Origin: Ptychodera flava | Lineage: Eukaryota; Hemichordata; Enteropneusta; Ptychoderidae | Reading direction: 5' to 3' | Assembly (NCBI RefSeq): GCF_041260155.1 | Contig: NW_027248277.1 | Span: 26,796,322 to 26,860,321 of the forward strand | DNA: 64,000 bases | In this document: positions 34,901 through 47,290 of the stretch, in pieces | How the letters are laid out: each line of letters starts with the position of its first letter | How positions within the stretch are numbered: position 1 is the first letter of the stretch | Notes under the pieces: generated by a model | What the model was told of the DNA's origin: nothing | Seen by the model: only the letters and a program-made list of their open reading frames with translations | The model's database searches: none | Made by a program: the position numbers and the translations under genes

Positions 34901-35610
34901 TATGGCACTGTACATGAAAAAATCGAAACAAAATGGCCGCCTGGCGGCCATATTGGATCGTATCACAAAACAATTCAATGTGCATATGTATGACATTGGT
35001 CATTGTCCTTGTACCAACTTTGAATAAAATCGGTTGAAACATGCCTGAGTTATGGCTCTGTACATAAAAAAATCGTAATAAAATGGCCGCCAGGCGGCCA
35101 TATTGGATCATATCACAAAACAAATCCACATGCATATCTATGACATTGGTCAATGTCCTTGTACCAACTTTGAATAAAATCGGTTGAAACATGTCTGAGT
35201 TATGGCTCTGTACATGAAAAATTGTAATAAAATGGCCGCCTGGCGGCCATATTGGATCGTATCGCAAAATAAATCGATGTGCATCTGTAGGTCATAGTGC
35301 TATGCCTTTGTGCCAAGTTTGAACAAAATTGGTTTGGCAGTGTCTGAGAAACTGTTGATGACGGACGGACGGACGGACGGACGGACGGACGGACGGACGG
35401 AACCCAATCTATAAGTCCCCGCCGGACTTCGTCCGCGGGGACTAATAAATTGGTTGAAACATGCCTGAGTTATGGCTTTGTACATGAAAAAATCGTAATA
35501 AAATGGCCGCCTGGCGGCCATATTGGATCGTATCACAAAACAAATCAATGTGCATATGTATGACATATGAAGTAATCCTTGCACCAAGTTTGAATGAAAT
35601 CGCTCCTGGT
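30740..35610. repeat. ~150-bp satellite units with an internal hairpin
   Basis: Units repeat every ~150 bp (for example starts near 31200, 31350, 31500, 31649), carrying GAGTTATGGCTCTGTACATG, ATGGCCGCCTGGCGGCCAT and CCTTGTACCAACTTTGAAT. Because 150 is a multiple of three, the minus strand stays open and shows a 50-residue repeating peptide. This is a by-product with no start context or splice logic. The GGCCGCC/GGCGGCC arms vary together between units (GGCCACC with GGTGGCC). Copies inside elements I-III are 80-95% alike by eye. Confidence 0.8.
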
Positions 35611-35744
35611 ATCTCTGAGATATCTGCGTGAACGGACGGACGGACGCACACACGGACGGACGCACGCACGGACGCACGCACGCACACACGCACGGACATG
35701 ACCAAACCTATAAGTCCCCCCGGACGGTGTCCGTGGGGACTAAT
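32313..35744. mobile_element. Satellite-cored element II, split by element III
   Basis: The left hairpin is at 32317-32331. About 600 bp of unique sequence follows (32350-32900), then satellite units up to 33530, where a second left end begins inside a unit at CCAACTTTGA. The unit resumes at about 35447 (AAATTGGTTGAAACATG). Element II ends with an ACGGACGC repeat and the AGTCCCC/GGGGACT stem-loop at 35712-35744. Without the insert it would be about 1.5 kb. Confidence 0.7.
33531..35446. mobile_element. Satellite-cored element III, nested in element II
   Basis: It starts with the left hairpin (33535-33549), repeats the ~600-bp unique left part of element II (33560-34130), carries about eight 150-bp satellite units, a run of ACGG (about 35358-35402) and the right stem-loop AGTCCCCG...CGGGGACT with loop TTC, then AAT. 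It interrupts one 150-bp unit of element II, so it moved after element II had settled. Confidence 0.75.
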
Positions 35745-36289
35745 AAAACATACGTCAATAAGGAATCTGAAATGAATGAGTACAACAGTATTTTAGCATA
35801 CACTGAGTAGGTTACTAAAAGCACAATGATGTTCCGAATATTGTTATTTTCTCCATGAAAAAACACAATGTAGGTGTGAGTTAGTAAATAAGAAATATGA
35901 TGAGAAGAAGTAGTGTTCCTATTCCACTTTCTGAATTAAGTTCTACAGAATATGCAGTGCCCTTCTGCAGAATAGTTCACACTGCGTAATGATAAATTTG
36001 AGTCATGAAACATGTAAGGTATCAATTAAGACTGGAGCATTGCTATTTCCTTTCAGTGAAAATGAAGTATTACATTACATGTTAATTGTTTATTTGAAAA
36101 ATGAGTATGCTAAATACTAACCAAAGAAGGTACATAATATATTTATCAAAAGAACAACATGTGCTGAATAAGCATTTTTCCCGCAAGCTCCCTACCATGC
36201 TTCTTATATACAAGAATGTTATAAGATTCTGATAAGATTCATGTACTTACTGAGGTAACCCAATGGAATATGCACACCATGTTTCAATG

Positions 36290-36450
36290 CAATTCGATAG
36301 TCATTTCAGGGGGGGGGGGGGGAGATTTTTGACCAGAAGGAAAAGATTACCCAACAAATACAAACATGCAAAATTAGCAAGCCATAAAGAAACCTGCATA
36401 CCAAGGTTCAATCTGATCTGTCCTGCTGTCATGTAGTTTTAGCAATTTGC
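36290..36450. repeat. G-run and satellite fragment
   Basis: A run of 14 G (about 36309-36322) lies within a fragment of the 145-bp satellite family (AGATTTTTGACCAGAAGG, CCAACAAATACAAA, CCTGCATACCAA). Confidence 0.6.
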
Positions 36451-37023
36451 TTATTTTTTACCTCATTTGCATATGTTTGACACTGGCTTGTTCATTTGAA
36501 ATAATTCCCAACTCCAACCCTGGGTTCAACTGTACACCAGATACTACGATTCTAGGTGCTGCGGTTTTTTGGGATTTTGATGTGGATAGACATTCATACA
36601 TACATCCATGCATACTGTACAAACAGAGATACAGACCTGTTGACTTATCATATAAGCTCTCTTTGGTACATATAAATGTGATCTATAAATGACAGATCAA
36701 ATAAGTAATGACTACATTTTAAACATATACATGAAATTGAAGGTAGCACAAGAGATGAGTTGATTTTTATCATTCCTCATACCCTTATTTCAGCATTAAT
36801 TGTAGTGGTGATATGAAACCTTAATTCAGAAAAACAGATCCTACTAAAATGATCCTGTATCAGCGTGTGCCATTTAAGCAGCCAGTGGCTCCTGACATTG
36901 ATATATATTCACATAATAATAACAAGAAAGCATATAAGCTTTGGAAACAAGATTGAAATACTACCCTTAAACATGTACTCTGACCTCCCAAGGCATTGAA
37001 GTATATCCGTAACAAAAACTTAC

Positions 37024-37122
37024 CTGACCACTTGCATTTACATTGGCTCCTGCATCAATGAGACATTTCACAATGTCCACATGCTTCCATAGTGCTGCTA
37101 AAATAATGGCTGTGTCCCCATC
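37024..37122 (-). CDS. Ankyrin-repeat exon
   Basis: 99 nt, minus strand, between TTTTACAG and GTAAGT, phase 0 both sides. It encodes DGDTAIILAALWKHVDIVKC followed by LIDAGANVNASGQ. The repeat is clear in its second half (VDIVKCLIDAGANVN) but has IILAALWKH instead of the usual LHxAAxxGH, so its first helix is diverged. This is expected for a single weakly constrained repeat and does not break the frame. Confidence 0.85.
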
Positions 37123-40100
37123 CTGTAAAAGTCAAATTTTCTTGTTACCATTTGGTAAGCATGCAGTAGTTGTCCTTTTTACCACAAAACTGCACAATTA
37201 CCACTGACATCAGGAAATTGTACTGCAATTGCTTGCTTCATATTTAAATAAGGATTTTAAATATATCCTTATATCATTGCAATACCAATCCACTGAGTCA
37301 AACACCAAAGGCCGGTTGGGTTAAAAACCAAAGTTATTCAAGTTTTTTTGTCCATGAGTCAATCAGAAATTGCATTCTTCCATAAATGAGTCCAACTTAG
37401 GATACCTTGATCAATAAGACATTAAGAAACATTGTCTTTTACATCATATAGAAAGTGGTAAATGTTAAACATACAACATAAAGACACTCTAATCCTGTTA
37501 CCTCGACAACATGTAACAATTATATTATTTTTGTGTAGAATTTGTGAGTGCTTATGTTATACATTTCACTACTGGATATAAGCTTTGTAGGGTATAGAGT
37601 TCCCATGGGAAACCAATACAAGGTCTGTAGGTCATATAGGTCCCTATAATAATCTAGTGCATGCAGTCATGTCAAAAGGGATGCAGATATTAGCATTATA
37701 ATGTTGTTGCAGAAACACCCACATCCATATTTTCATATGACAACCTGCATCTAACTGTCATTGAATTTGTTGTGTTTGAACTCTCTTGCCTCCAACTTCA
37801 GTGTGCTTGTCAATGGTAAACAAATCATTGTAAATGCTTACAGTGTTATAATACAGACTCTAAACTTTAGAGATTGTGCAATGACATGCAGCTTAGATCT
37901 GTTTCTTGCAGTGGCTAACCAGTAGTCTAAGAATAATATGAAACACACTTACACGACAGTCTACCACAATGCCCTAATTGCAGTACGATTGCATCATGGG
38001 TAATCTGGCCCTAATAAAATATGACATTTCCCAGTGAATGAGAGCAAACACTTTGAAGATTACTTTGAAGAGTACTGAAAAACTTGTTCAACTCAGCGCG
38101 TCAACACTAAGCTACATCATTCAGTGATCCATACTTTATACATTTAAGTTTGGTTAAGTCAGAGTATGTCTGAAGTCAATAAGACAAATTATGGACTTGT
38201 ATTGGCATGACCTATGTGCTAATCACCGTCACTGAAAATGCATATTTTGTAAACAAACAAGTTCAAAAATGTGTTTTTTTTGTAAAAAAGTAAAGATGCC
38301 AACATTAGTCTTCAAATTTAATCTGCAGCAGCTTTCTTACTACCTGTTACAGGGTCAGCTCAGTCAGTGACACAGTCTAATGTTTCATTTCCTGGCCATA
38401 AGGCAGGACTGTATTTTGGTCATATTTGCAAATTTCAAAGGGACTTGATGAGATGATTTAGTCTCATCAGAGCATTGATGTAACATCTAATCTAAAAATA
38501 AGATCACAGTTAACATACTATATTTAAAACAAAGTCATCTGTGGTGTATGTCATTTTGCTGGCATGTTGACAATAAAATCCGTAGCACAATTTCCAGGGT
38601 TACAGTCAAGCACAATTTTGCATGCTTGTACTTTTTGTCACAAATGAAATAAATTCAATTTTGTCATCATTGTGTCACATAGATACCATAACCAATGTCC
38701 ATTGCATGATTGCTAAAATTTCAGGTGTAATGAGTAGTTGAATGAGACTTGAATCTCAGGTAAAATCGCTAAACTATGTACTTTCAACCAATTCTGTCAA
38801 TATCTCTGCTCAGCACCATAGATAGTTTGAACGATACCTCTGCTACACAATGCACTTGATATAAATTCCGGCATTTTGTGAATAACGGTATATTAACATC
38901 ATGAAATTGGAATATCCCCTTCTGTAATTAAAGGTACTGCATATGATTGTCATTGCCCATGGTCCAATAAAATTCATGTTACCAGACACATCTCCAAAGG
39001 AGAGGTTCTGGGGTGGACTGAGATACACACTATCTAAGCAATTTAGGTATGAAGGACATATGGAGTTGCTCTAACTTTATTGCATTACATTTACATATGC
39101 AAATGAGCTATTGATCAGTATTTAAAACATCACATATTTCAACTCAACTATCCGTGTGCAGCAGTGTATCTGCTCTGTAAAGTCAAAGGGAGCCCTCTTG
39201 GTGTTGTTATGTGGCTAATTACAAATACTCATCAAATCATCAGATGACTTATCAGTAGGCCTGTCTCTGCAAGTCTCCTTACATTCATTATATTCAGTTT
39301 TTATTTATGGCTTAATTATAGAAAGCATTAATTATGCTACCAAATTACTATGCAGAATCACATAAATTGGACTCTTAGCAAACCTAATGTACACCCATTA
39401 CTATAGAGAAGTGTGATCTAAATCTAGGCATTCAGTTTTATACATGGCTCCATTACATAAAGTCATCAAAATATGCAAATGGCCTTATTATTATCTGTCT
39501 TGATCATAAAACTTTCAGCTAGTGTTACCAGGTATGGCCTGTTAGGCTGAGAAATCTGATAAATTTCAGTACATTCAAGTTTGATGTCTGGCCATATTAC
39601 ATAATTTCATTAAATATAGAAATAAGCTAGTAATTCAAATGTCATATTCAGTTACCTATAGACCTAACCTATCCTACTTAGAGCTAATATGTCTCTGAGG
39701 TTCTTGTAAAATGAGTAATTGTGTTCTTCATGATTTAGTCTGAGTATGTCCGGTTTGGATCCATTAAATTTAGTACCTTCTGCCGGCATTCATAAATTGC
39801 CTAGTTCCAGATAATCATTCAAATATGCAAATGGTTGCACATATAAATTTCATGCTTAACATTGATGTGACTATAGTACCTCTCAGGTCCAATCAAGATC
39901 AGGCCATTCAGTGTTGACGCATGACATAAGGTTGTTGAACATGTAAAACAGCCAATATATGTTATATGGAACACTTATCTTACCAGCAGCATCATATGAC
40001 CAAAAACAGCCAACTACATCAGAGGTATGATGGCATTCAGTGAGTTCAATATTTATGTACAGTCATGTAACATATATTTTTTAGATAAACAGATGAGTCC

Positions 40101-40167
40101 ACATCTGTGAGCCCAACTCACCTATACATAAAACAGTTTGTGTATTTGAGTAATATCATATTTGGTT
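37123..40167. other. Intron of the ankyrin gene, no element called
   Basis: Three kilobases of AT-rich sequence. Short phrases such as ATATGCAAATGAGC recur (39090-39110, 39470, 39825), probably remains of the element family also seen at 54.7 kb. No exon was supported. Confidence 0.35.
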
Positions 40168-40260
40168 CAGTGTTTCATCTGGGATGCTACACCAGGGGAT
40201 TGGTCCCCCTGTACTGGAATTTTTGAGGGGATTTTAAATTTTGGGGGGATTTAACTGAAA
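40168..40260. repeat. Possible hAT-like element end (CAGTGTTTCATCT)
   Basis: The 13-bp word CAGTGTTTCATCT starts here and again at 58657, each time followed by a G-rich stretch. CAGTG at the outer edge is typical of hAT ends, but no matching inverted end was found near either copy, so boundaries are unknown. Confidence 0.3.
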
Positions 40261-41489
40261 CATATAATGACATCTTTATATGTAAGTTTTAATGTTGCAG
40301 TGATGTTACTTGTATCATACATAATAAAATCAATAAATAACTTGCTTACACAATCCAAGCTGCTAGCTCCAACACCATCCTCTAAACGATTTTTTCAAAA
40401 GTCAACAAATTTGCGTATCACTGTTGTGAATGTATAGGGCTTCCAAGAGTGGTGGACAGCTCATTAATACTCATAAGCATTACCATTCTTAAAAAAAAAT
40501 TGTAGCATATTCTGTATGCTGAAATATTCTGTATGTTAGTTTGTACATATTCTGTATGTTTGCTTTTTAGGGCTTAATGTACATTCAAACATAAAAATTA
40601 ACACAGTTAGCCATTCCCACTGTACCTTCAAGGGATTTTTTTTTCCTTTTTCATCAAACTCTCTGCACTACAAAAAGCAAGAAAAATTCTTTTGTAGTTA
40701 TAAAGGAATGTTTTGTAGCTATGAAAAAATAACGTACTTGTTTGTCACGTTTTTACTGTGCTTATATCATCCCTGACTACTATAAGTTTGGATCAACATT
40801 GCCCTATACAAACCAGTTAGCTGTATTTTTCTAGTGACCTAGCTGGTCTTGTAGTTTTGTGCGCAGACTCAGTAGAGTTAAAACGAACAACTTAGAGGGT
40901 TGGACCTTTGTCTGTCGTATTTTGAATGCGGAGTTTCTCGACGTCAGACTCGCTCCAGTTGCTTTTTGTCACTCAGTTTAGAACGGGAAAATAACACACA
41001 GAAAGGTTGGTTGTCACCGACAGTTAACATTAGGGTTTGTGAACACACCACCGCTAAGTTGAGGAAGACAGGAGGGTTTATTGCAAAAGGAGAACGTAAC
41101 GCCAACAAAGTATATAGAATAAAGCACAAATGAAACGGCAAATATAAAGCAGTAAGGGGCATAGAACTAGTGCCCTTGCAGATCTCAAACTAAGTACTAT
41201 CAAAACTTACAATACAAAACAGTCAAAATAGAAGTAGCAGACTAACCTACAATAAAATATGAGCAAAATATATGGGAGAGGGCCCCTTCAGTCAAGCAAC
41301 CGGCAACGGTCATTGGTGACCTTGGGGTCAAGGTCTGAATGACCTTGATGATGAATCCATCCTGAGAGGCCGCAATGTGGGAAAGGAGTGGAATTCCCGA
41401 GAAATGGGGGTCAGGATGGAATCCAAAGCCCAAACGAAGGAAGTATGACTGAAGTGACCCCCAAAAGGAGGAAGAAATCGAGAATGACG

Positions 41490-42600
41490 TTAGTAAAGGG
41501 GTTCTCGCACCCGGGGAACGCCGTGGTGGTGATACGGCCTGGGGAGGGGGTCCTGGGGGACAGGTAAACTGTACGAGCCCAGGTGGAAACATGATGAACG
41601 GAGACGAGGTTCTCGCACCCAAGGGATCACTGCAGTGGCGATACGGCTTGGGGGGGGGGTCCCGGGGACAGGTAAACTGTGCAAGCCCGGGTGGAAACAT
41701 GTAACGAAGACAAGGTTCTCGCGCCCAAGGGATCACCGCGGTGGTGATACGGCTTGGGGAGGGGGTCCCGGGGCCAGGTAAACTGTGCGAGCCCGGTGGA
41801 AACATGGAACGAAGACAAGGTTCTCGCGCCCAAGGGATCACCGTGGTGATGATACGGCTTGGGGGAGGGCGTCCTGGGGGACAGGTAAACTGTGCGAGCC
41901 CAGGTGGATACAACGTACATGTAGGAACGTTAGGTGACAGAACACAGATGTGAAACACGACGAGACATGTAACGTGTGAGTCGTAATGCAATGGAATGAG
42001 GCTGACTTGCAATGACGAATAGGCAGCCGTTAAAAAGTGTTTGAGTGTGCACCCAGTGAGTCCAGATGGCAAAATGCAGACATGAAACACAACAAGACGT
42101 GTAAACGTGTGAGTCTGTTGATGCGGTGAAATAAGGCAGACTTGAATTGACGACATAGACCGCAGTAGATAAGTGTTTGAGTGTTCACACAGTAAGGAGC
42201 TAGCCGTTGAAAGGCCTGACGCAAATTTCTGATGTTCTGATGTACATGTAAGTCGGTAGCAGTTGCTAGACCGTCTACCTAAAAGGTGGTCCGGGATTTC
42301 CATGTAGAGCAGCAGTGAACGGATCAGGCAAAGTGGAACGTCGCTGAAAAGCGTGACGCAGGGAAATTTCTGATGTTCTTATGTACATGTAAAGTCGGTA
42401 GCAGTTGCTAGACCGTCTACCTAAAAGGTGGTCTGCTAGCCATTGAAAAATGTGACGCAGGGAAAATTTCTGATGTTCTTATGTACATGTAAGTCGGTGG
42501 CAGTTGCTAGACCATCTACCTAAAAGGTGGTCTGGGATTTCCATGTAGAGCAGTGAACGGATCAGGCAAAGCGGAACGTCGCTGTTAACTGGAAAAATGT
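41490..42600. repeat. Composite minisatellite block
   Basis: Three different tandem arrays lie end to end. Four ~106-bp G-rich units start near 41500, 41609, 41715 and 41820 (GTTCTCGC, GATACGGC, GACAGGTAAACTGTGCGAGC). Two ~125-bp units follow (about 41950-42200; GACATGTAACGTGTGAGTC, AAGTGTTTGAGTG). Finally there are three partial ~100-150-bp units (42200-42590; TGTACATGTAAGTCGGTAGC, CTACCTAAAAGGTGGTC). A long proline-rich minus-strand open frame across the block follows repeat boundaries and is not taken as a gene. Confidence 0.75.
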
Positions 42601-44700
42601 CCGAGCATGCGAAGCAAAGCCTCTACAATGGCATGTTGCTGGTCGAACGAAGTGTGAAGTCCATGACAGCGTTAAATGTCAGTTCTTTCGATATGAGGAA
42701 ACTGATGTGGGATAAAAGTGGCATTTATGAGACATTACAAAAAACTTTAATACTGCTAAATGCAAAGGATGAAGTATGTAGTCCTTTGCTTTGAAAGTGA
42801 AAGTGTTCTGAAAGAAAGCATGTTACTCCAGTCACACTGATGTGAACTGTACAATCCACAAAGTCAAAGTGCTGATGTGATGCCGTAATGCGGTTTGTGG
42901 TAAGGTATCCATGGGTCTAGCAAATGTTTTTGTTTTCGTATGTTTTCGCTGGGATGCTTGTGAGATTGCCGACAAGTGCAGCTGCAGGGTTCCGCTTCCA
43001 GGGAGTGACACAGTAGTTTGAAACGGTGCATCCCAGCAGACAGAACATGCCAACGAGATGGCAAACATCAGTCTGAAAGGCAATATAGAATGACCGGTCG
43101 TTCTCGATCTCCAGCTGTAGTTTGTTGGTTCTTTCTTGTGGCACCGCAGCGTAATCCAAGGTAGAAGTAAGGAGAGATCATCAGGTGACATCCAGCAGCT
43201 GCACTTGGTGACACATTAACTGACAGGTGAAACTGGTCTGTAAAATCCAATAGGTAGCTGGGAGCAGGTTACGTCCGATTGGTGAGACGAGGCTGAGCTG
43301 GTATGGCATGAACTCAGCGGCTGAATGAATGAATGAATGAATGAATGAATGGGAGCGATGAGACAAAGGCTTGATTATGTAGTGTCATGTGCAAATGTGG
43401 CTGATTGGCTGGGAAGGAGGTTTGATAACAGTCATGGATAGAAGAGCCGATTGGCTAAGGGGACGACAGTGAAGATGTAAGGAAGGCAGATAGCTAGGTG
43501 TAATCACAAAACACATCTGTGATAAAACACAGATTCCACTTATTTACCCCGAAAAATAAGTCAGTGTCTGTTCACTGAATTCAAAAACTGGACCCACTGA
43601 CACCACAGCTTGCTTGTGACTTTCATTGCATGCAGTCTGCACTGAACATGTTTCTGTGACAGTAAAGTCCAACTTTTCGTGTCAATTGTGCTATGAGAAT
43701 TATTTTCACACGATGCATAAAACTTCAGTTTGTCTCCTTTTCTCAATCGTACAGAAATAATGTGACACAGAAACTTTATCAGGCAAGGGCAATGGACTTT
43801 TGTGAACGTAATTAACTCTCAACTGGCAGACAGGCTTTCATATGAGAAATCAGCGTATGGAAATTTACGCGTGGTATTGTTTCAACAGCAATTTATTGAA
43901 GCAGTTCAAAAAGTATCAAAATAAAACTAAAATTAGTCCCTTCCATGTAAATGTTCTTGCAACACTATACAATGCCCGTTGCCACACAATTAACAGGTGC
44001 CAATAACGGGTCAAATGCATCGAAGTGTGACACCCATGATAGCAGCCATTCCAGCCAGCTCAGTGCAGTGCTCGATGGGTCGCCCCTTCTACCTACTGTG
44101 ATTGGCGGCGCGCAGTCCTCCAAGGAGGGGGAATCGCGCAATCGCGCAGCCTAGATGAACACTGTTGGTTCATTAATTCTCTTGAGATATGTTCATTCAT
44201 TATACATGTAAATAGCAATTAAAGATTGAAAAATTCACCAAGAGCTAATCACATCAAAATGTTTCTATGATAATGGTATATGCAAATTTCTATGCAATTT
44301 CGACTAATTGTTTTAAGATATGTCTAGAACAAGCAGGCTGTATGATTACCATGGCCGGTGTAATCCTTTAGATGTAACTTAATCAATTACCAAAACAATA
44401 TAAATTTGATGATGCATCATGTGTACGATGAAGGATTTGTAACCTGGGGTAGGAAAAAGGTTTATGTTTAAGTGAATTTGTTACTTCTTATTTTATGTAA
44501 ATTAACACTATGGGCATGGTAAAAATGAATTACAGAAAGAAAAAGATTTACAATAATGTAAGATCGCATTATCCGTAAAAATAGCCAGCAATCTCAATCA
44601 TTGCCATTTATAATATTTACTATTGCATTTAGCTCCCTAATTAACTTTGTTTAAATAGCTTTCATTATTTACAATATTCTCTTGAATATTTTTCTCTTAC
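42601..44700. other. Relatively GC-rich stretch, no gene established
   Basis: The region keeps the higher CpG content of the minisatellite block. A + strand open frame at 42597-42794 (MSEHAKQSLYNGML ...) contains a good internal donor, GATGAA|GTATGT, and might be an exon. Another at 43951-44154 ends near CGCGCAATCGCGCAGCC. Neither has recognisable homology. A GAAT microsatellite lies at 43323-43351. Confidence 0.3.
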
Positions 44701-44799
44701 CTTGTTTTTTAATTCCACATCAACTCCCGCCTTTATAGCAGCATTCACTTTGTCGATGTCACCAGATCTTGCAGCAGTGTGTAGATAGGTATTGCCGCC
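44701..44799 (-). CDS. Ankyrin-repeat exon (first of four)
   Basis: 99 nt, minus strand, between ATATTCAG and GTAAGA, phase 0 both sides. It encodes GGNTYLHTAARSGDIDKVNA followed by AIKAGVDVELKNK. This is a standard repeat (YLHTAARSGDIDKV). In the direction of transcription it is the first ankyrin exon after the group of 60-nt exons, so the ankyrin domain starts here. Residue GVDVELKNK leads into the next repeat, as expected inside an array. Confidence 0.85.
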
Positions 44800-46030
44800 C
44801 TGAATATAAGATTTATGTTACTTGTTAATATCAAATTTACAACACAGCAAACACATTAGAGGAAAAGCGAAATATTCAAATCTGATAGCCATTGTTGTAA
44901 TGGTTGTTCAAAAATTTTTGATGGAATTGTAAATGTATGACATGCATACTGTTAGAACTCCATAAAATGCTGTGTTTTTCCCAAGGTAAGATGGCCTCCT
45001 GCTCTATAATGCCGGGAACACACAGCATCGTACGCAGGGCTAGCATACTGTATGACCTCACTTGCACATATGAATTCTATGCAAATTTCTTCCTTTGCCT
45101 CTGCCCTGTCCTCGAAGTCATATCTCATGAATGATTAATGGCAACCAAAGTCCTGCAACAGACAACAGTCCCCTTTGTAAATATATGCTTTCAGAACGCC
45201 CAGCGCTACACTTGCAATTCCCCACACTGTCATGTTCAAGACACAACATCAATGAGAGACAGAAAAGGTACAAGGGACTGTCGATAGTCTACTAAATCCT
45301 ATCTGTGCGAAACATAATGACAAAAATTTATAAAATGTATGAAATTACAGTAAATTTTGTTGTCACTCTTGGAATTTATCTGTTGGGACATCAGAATGGC
45401 CCCTGTGATCTATAAGTGCCCATTGGAACACAAAAGTAGAAGCCACATTGGTGCAACTGTGTATTATTATTTTCTGTTGTGTTGTTATTTATCGTTCTTG
45501 TCAAAACTTCTATAGAAAAGTATTTATTTTATGATATTTCTCATTGAACTGACAGATGGGGTGAAAAGAGATGGCATTTTCACAGCTTGGTGAATGAATA
45601 AAATTCTATACCTTTCATGTAGGCTTTGTCACTGTAGCATGATTTATTCTTGCAACTGTCATAACAGTAGTGTTTTGCTACCATGCTTGGCAAACCACAA
45701 ACTTTCAAAACTTGCAATTGGGCATAGCATTGAAAAAAATTAGTCTCCTAGCCACAGTGTGAATGTAGTTTGCGAGCAGTATTTACATAGCTGGCTTTAT
45801 TTGTTGTGCAGATTTACTTAATCCCACTAAGTGCTGTATATTTCCAATTCGATGACATATGCTACATTTGATTTACTGTTTAAGAGTCAACAAAATAGCC
45901 AGATTCCTATAACTTTTTCCAAATGCATTGTGAGTCATTTATCTAGTTGCTTAAAACATTGCTAAACATGCTTAATTTAAAAAAATAGTTGTTCAAAATG
46001 ATGTAAATATTTTGATGGCAGGAACACTAC
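44800..46030. other. Intron, nothing recognised
   Basis: No coding exon or element ends found between the ankyrin exon and the last 60-nt exon. Confidence 0.4.
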
Positions 46031-46090
46031 CTCATCTACTACGCTGAAATCTTCCTTTTCCTCTGGAATGGTAAACCTAGAATCCAGTTT
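46031..46090 (-). CDS. 60-nt exon, copy nearest the ankyrin domain
   Basis: Minus strand, TTTCTACAG before and GTAGTG after; exactly 60 nt and phase 0. It encodes KLDSRFTIPEEKEDFSVVDE, a short charged segment. The same exon with small changes recurs at 49.1, 50.7 and 52.2 kb. It probably forms an acidic/basic linker before the ankyrin repeats. The donor is weak, so skipping is possible without a frame change. Confidence 0.65.
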
Positions 46091-47290
46091 CTGTAGAAAT
46101 AAAATATAGAGCTATTAGGAAAAGTAAAGTTGATTTCATTAGACAGAAAGATAATAGAAAAGGTATTAAATATTTCATCTTGAATTCAGTACCAAAATTG
46201 GTGCCTTACACTTAGGTAGGGCTGTACATCCATGGTTTATAGGAGAGCTGCCTTACACTAAGTGTAGTATCTTCAAGCAATGCTTCAGATGTACCTGAGC
46301 TGCAACCTGTTATTGCTATGGAAAGTTTGTGGGTTTTCAGAGGCAATTTAAAAGGCTACTCTTAAATTTGATTATTTCTACCTGTCATGGAAGTAACCTC
46401 TACAGGCATTTTAAATGGTATGGAAAGCAAATTTGTTTTCAAATATGCCATTCGCTCTGATTGAGCAAACTTGGTTGGCTATAGTGTACTGAACACACGG
46501 CCTAGAATGGCAAGCCCAGATGACAATTTCTTACTACTTTGTGGTAATCTGAAACAAGACCATGCATTACGTGATCGAAATATAATGCAAATTCAACGGC
46601 AACTGTAATGAGAAACAGAGAAGCAGACTAGTTCAATTTAAGCCTTTAGTAGTGCTGTAAATACTTTATATCATTTGCTAATGTGTATTCACAAAATATG
46701 AACATCATTATTGTACTGTTGGCAAACCGTTCTGTAGCAAAAATGGCATTTTGTATGAAAAATGAGGCATCCGTGAGCAGAATTGAAGATTCTCTTCGTA
46801 AGACACTTGAAGCAAAGTCAGCACGTCAAAATATAACTCACTGCAATGCAAATCAATGAAGCAGGGAAGAACATAAGCCTTATCTTGGCAAATTCATTGA
46901 CATTACAAAATAGAGCCCCTCCATTGCATAAAATCCTTGTGGTAGAAGTTCTTCAGTTGTTAATAACTGGTCATGATTGAACAGTAATATTGTCAAAACA
47001 TACAAAAAGCCATTGGTTATTTGAAAAAAATACTTTGCCTACAAAATATATCAAAACAAGCAACCTAGCGGCCGATATAGCTTTGCTGAGTGTATGTAGA
47101 GAATAACTATTTTTGACACATGTTGATGAAGAGGTGGAAATCTTTGATAGCTCAATGCAGTGGCCAGAAAAAAGTAGCTAAAATAGCTGCAAAAATACAC
47201 AATTGAAGATTTCATCATACTTTGAATATATCACATCACATCATCCATATGAACATGTCAGCCAAAGCTATCTGATGAGTAGTTTTTTGA
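46091..47290. other. Intron; holds the empty site of the CACTA element
   Basis: This intron is a paralogue of those after the other 60-nt exons. Around 46895-46930 it reads TTACAAAATAGAGCCCCTCC, the uninterrupted form of the site that carries a transposon at 49.47 kb. No gene otherwise. Confidence 0.6.

Noticed and set aside
35350-35410. ACGG tandem run as a stand-alone microsatellite locus
   Set aside because: It is a fixed part of the right end of the satellite-cored elements, next to the terminal stem-loop in each copy.
30917-35689. Minus-strand open frames of 100-214 codons with a repeating 50-residue peptide
   Set aside because: They arise because the satellite unit is ~150 bp, a multiple of three. 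There is no splice context, start context or domain, and frames break wherever the unit length changes.
41242-42303. A 353-codon proline-rich minus-strand open frame
   Set aside because: It tracks three different minisatellites, changes composition at each array boundary and has no recognisable domain or conserved start; the length is explained by the G/C-rich repeats.
42597-42794. MSEHAKQSLYNGML frame as a gene start
   Set aside because: Plausible donor but no acceptor partner, homologue or second exon could be identified; kept only as a remark.
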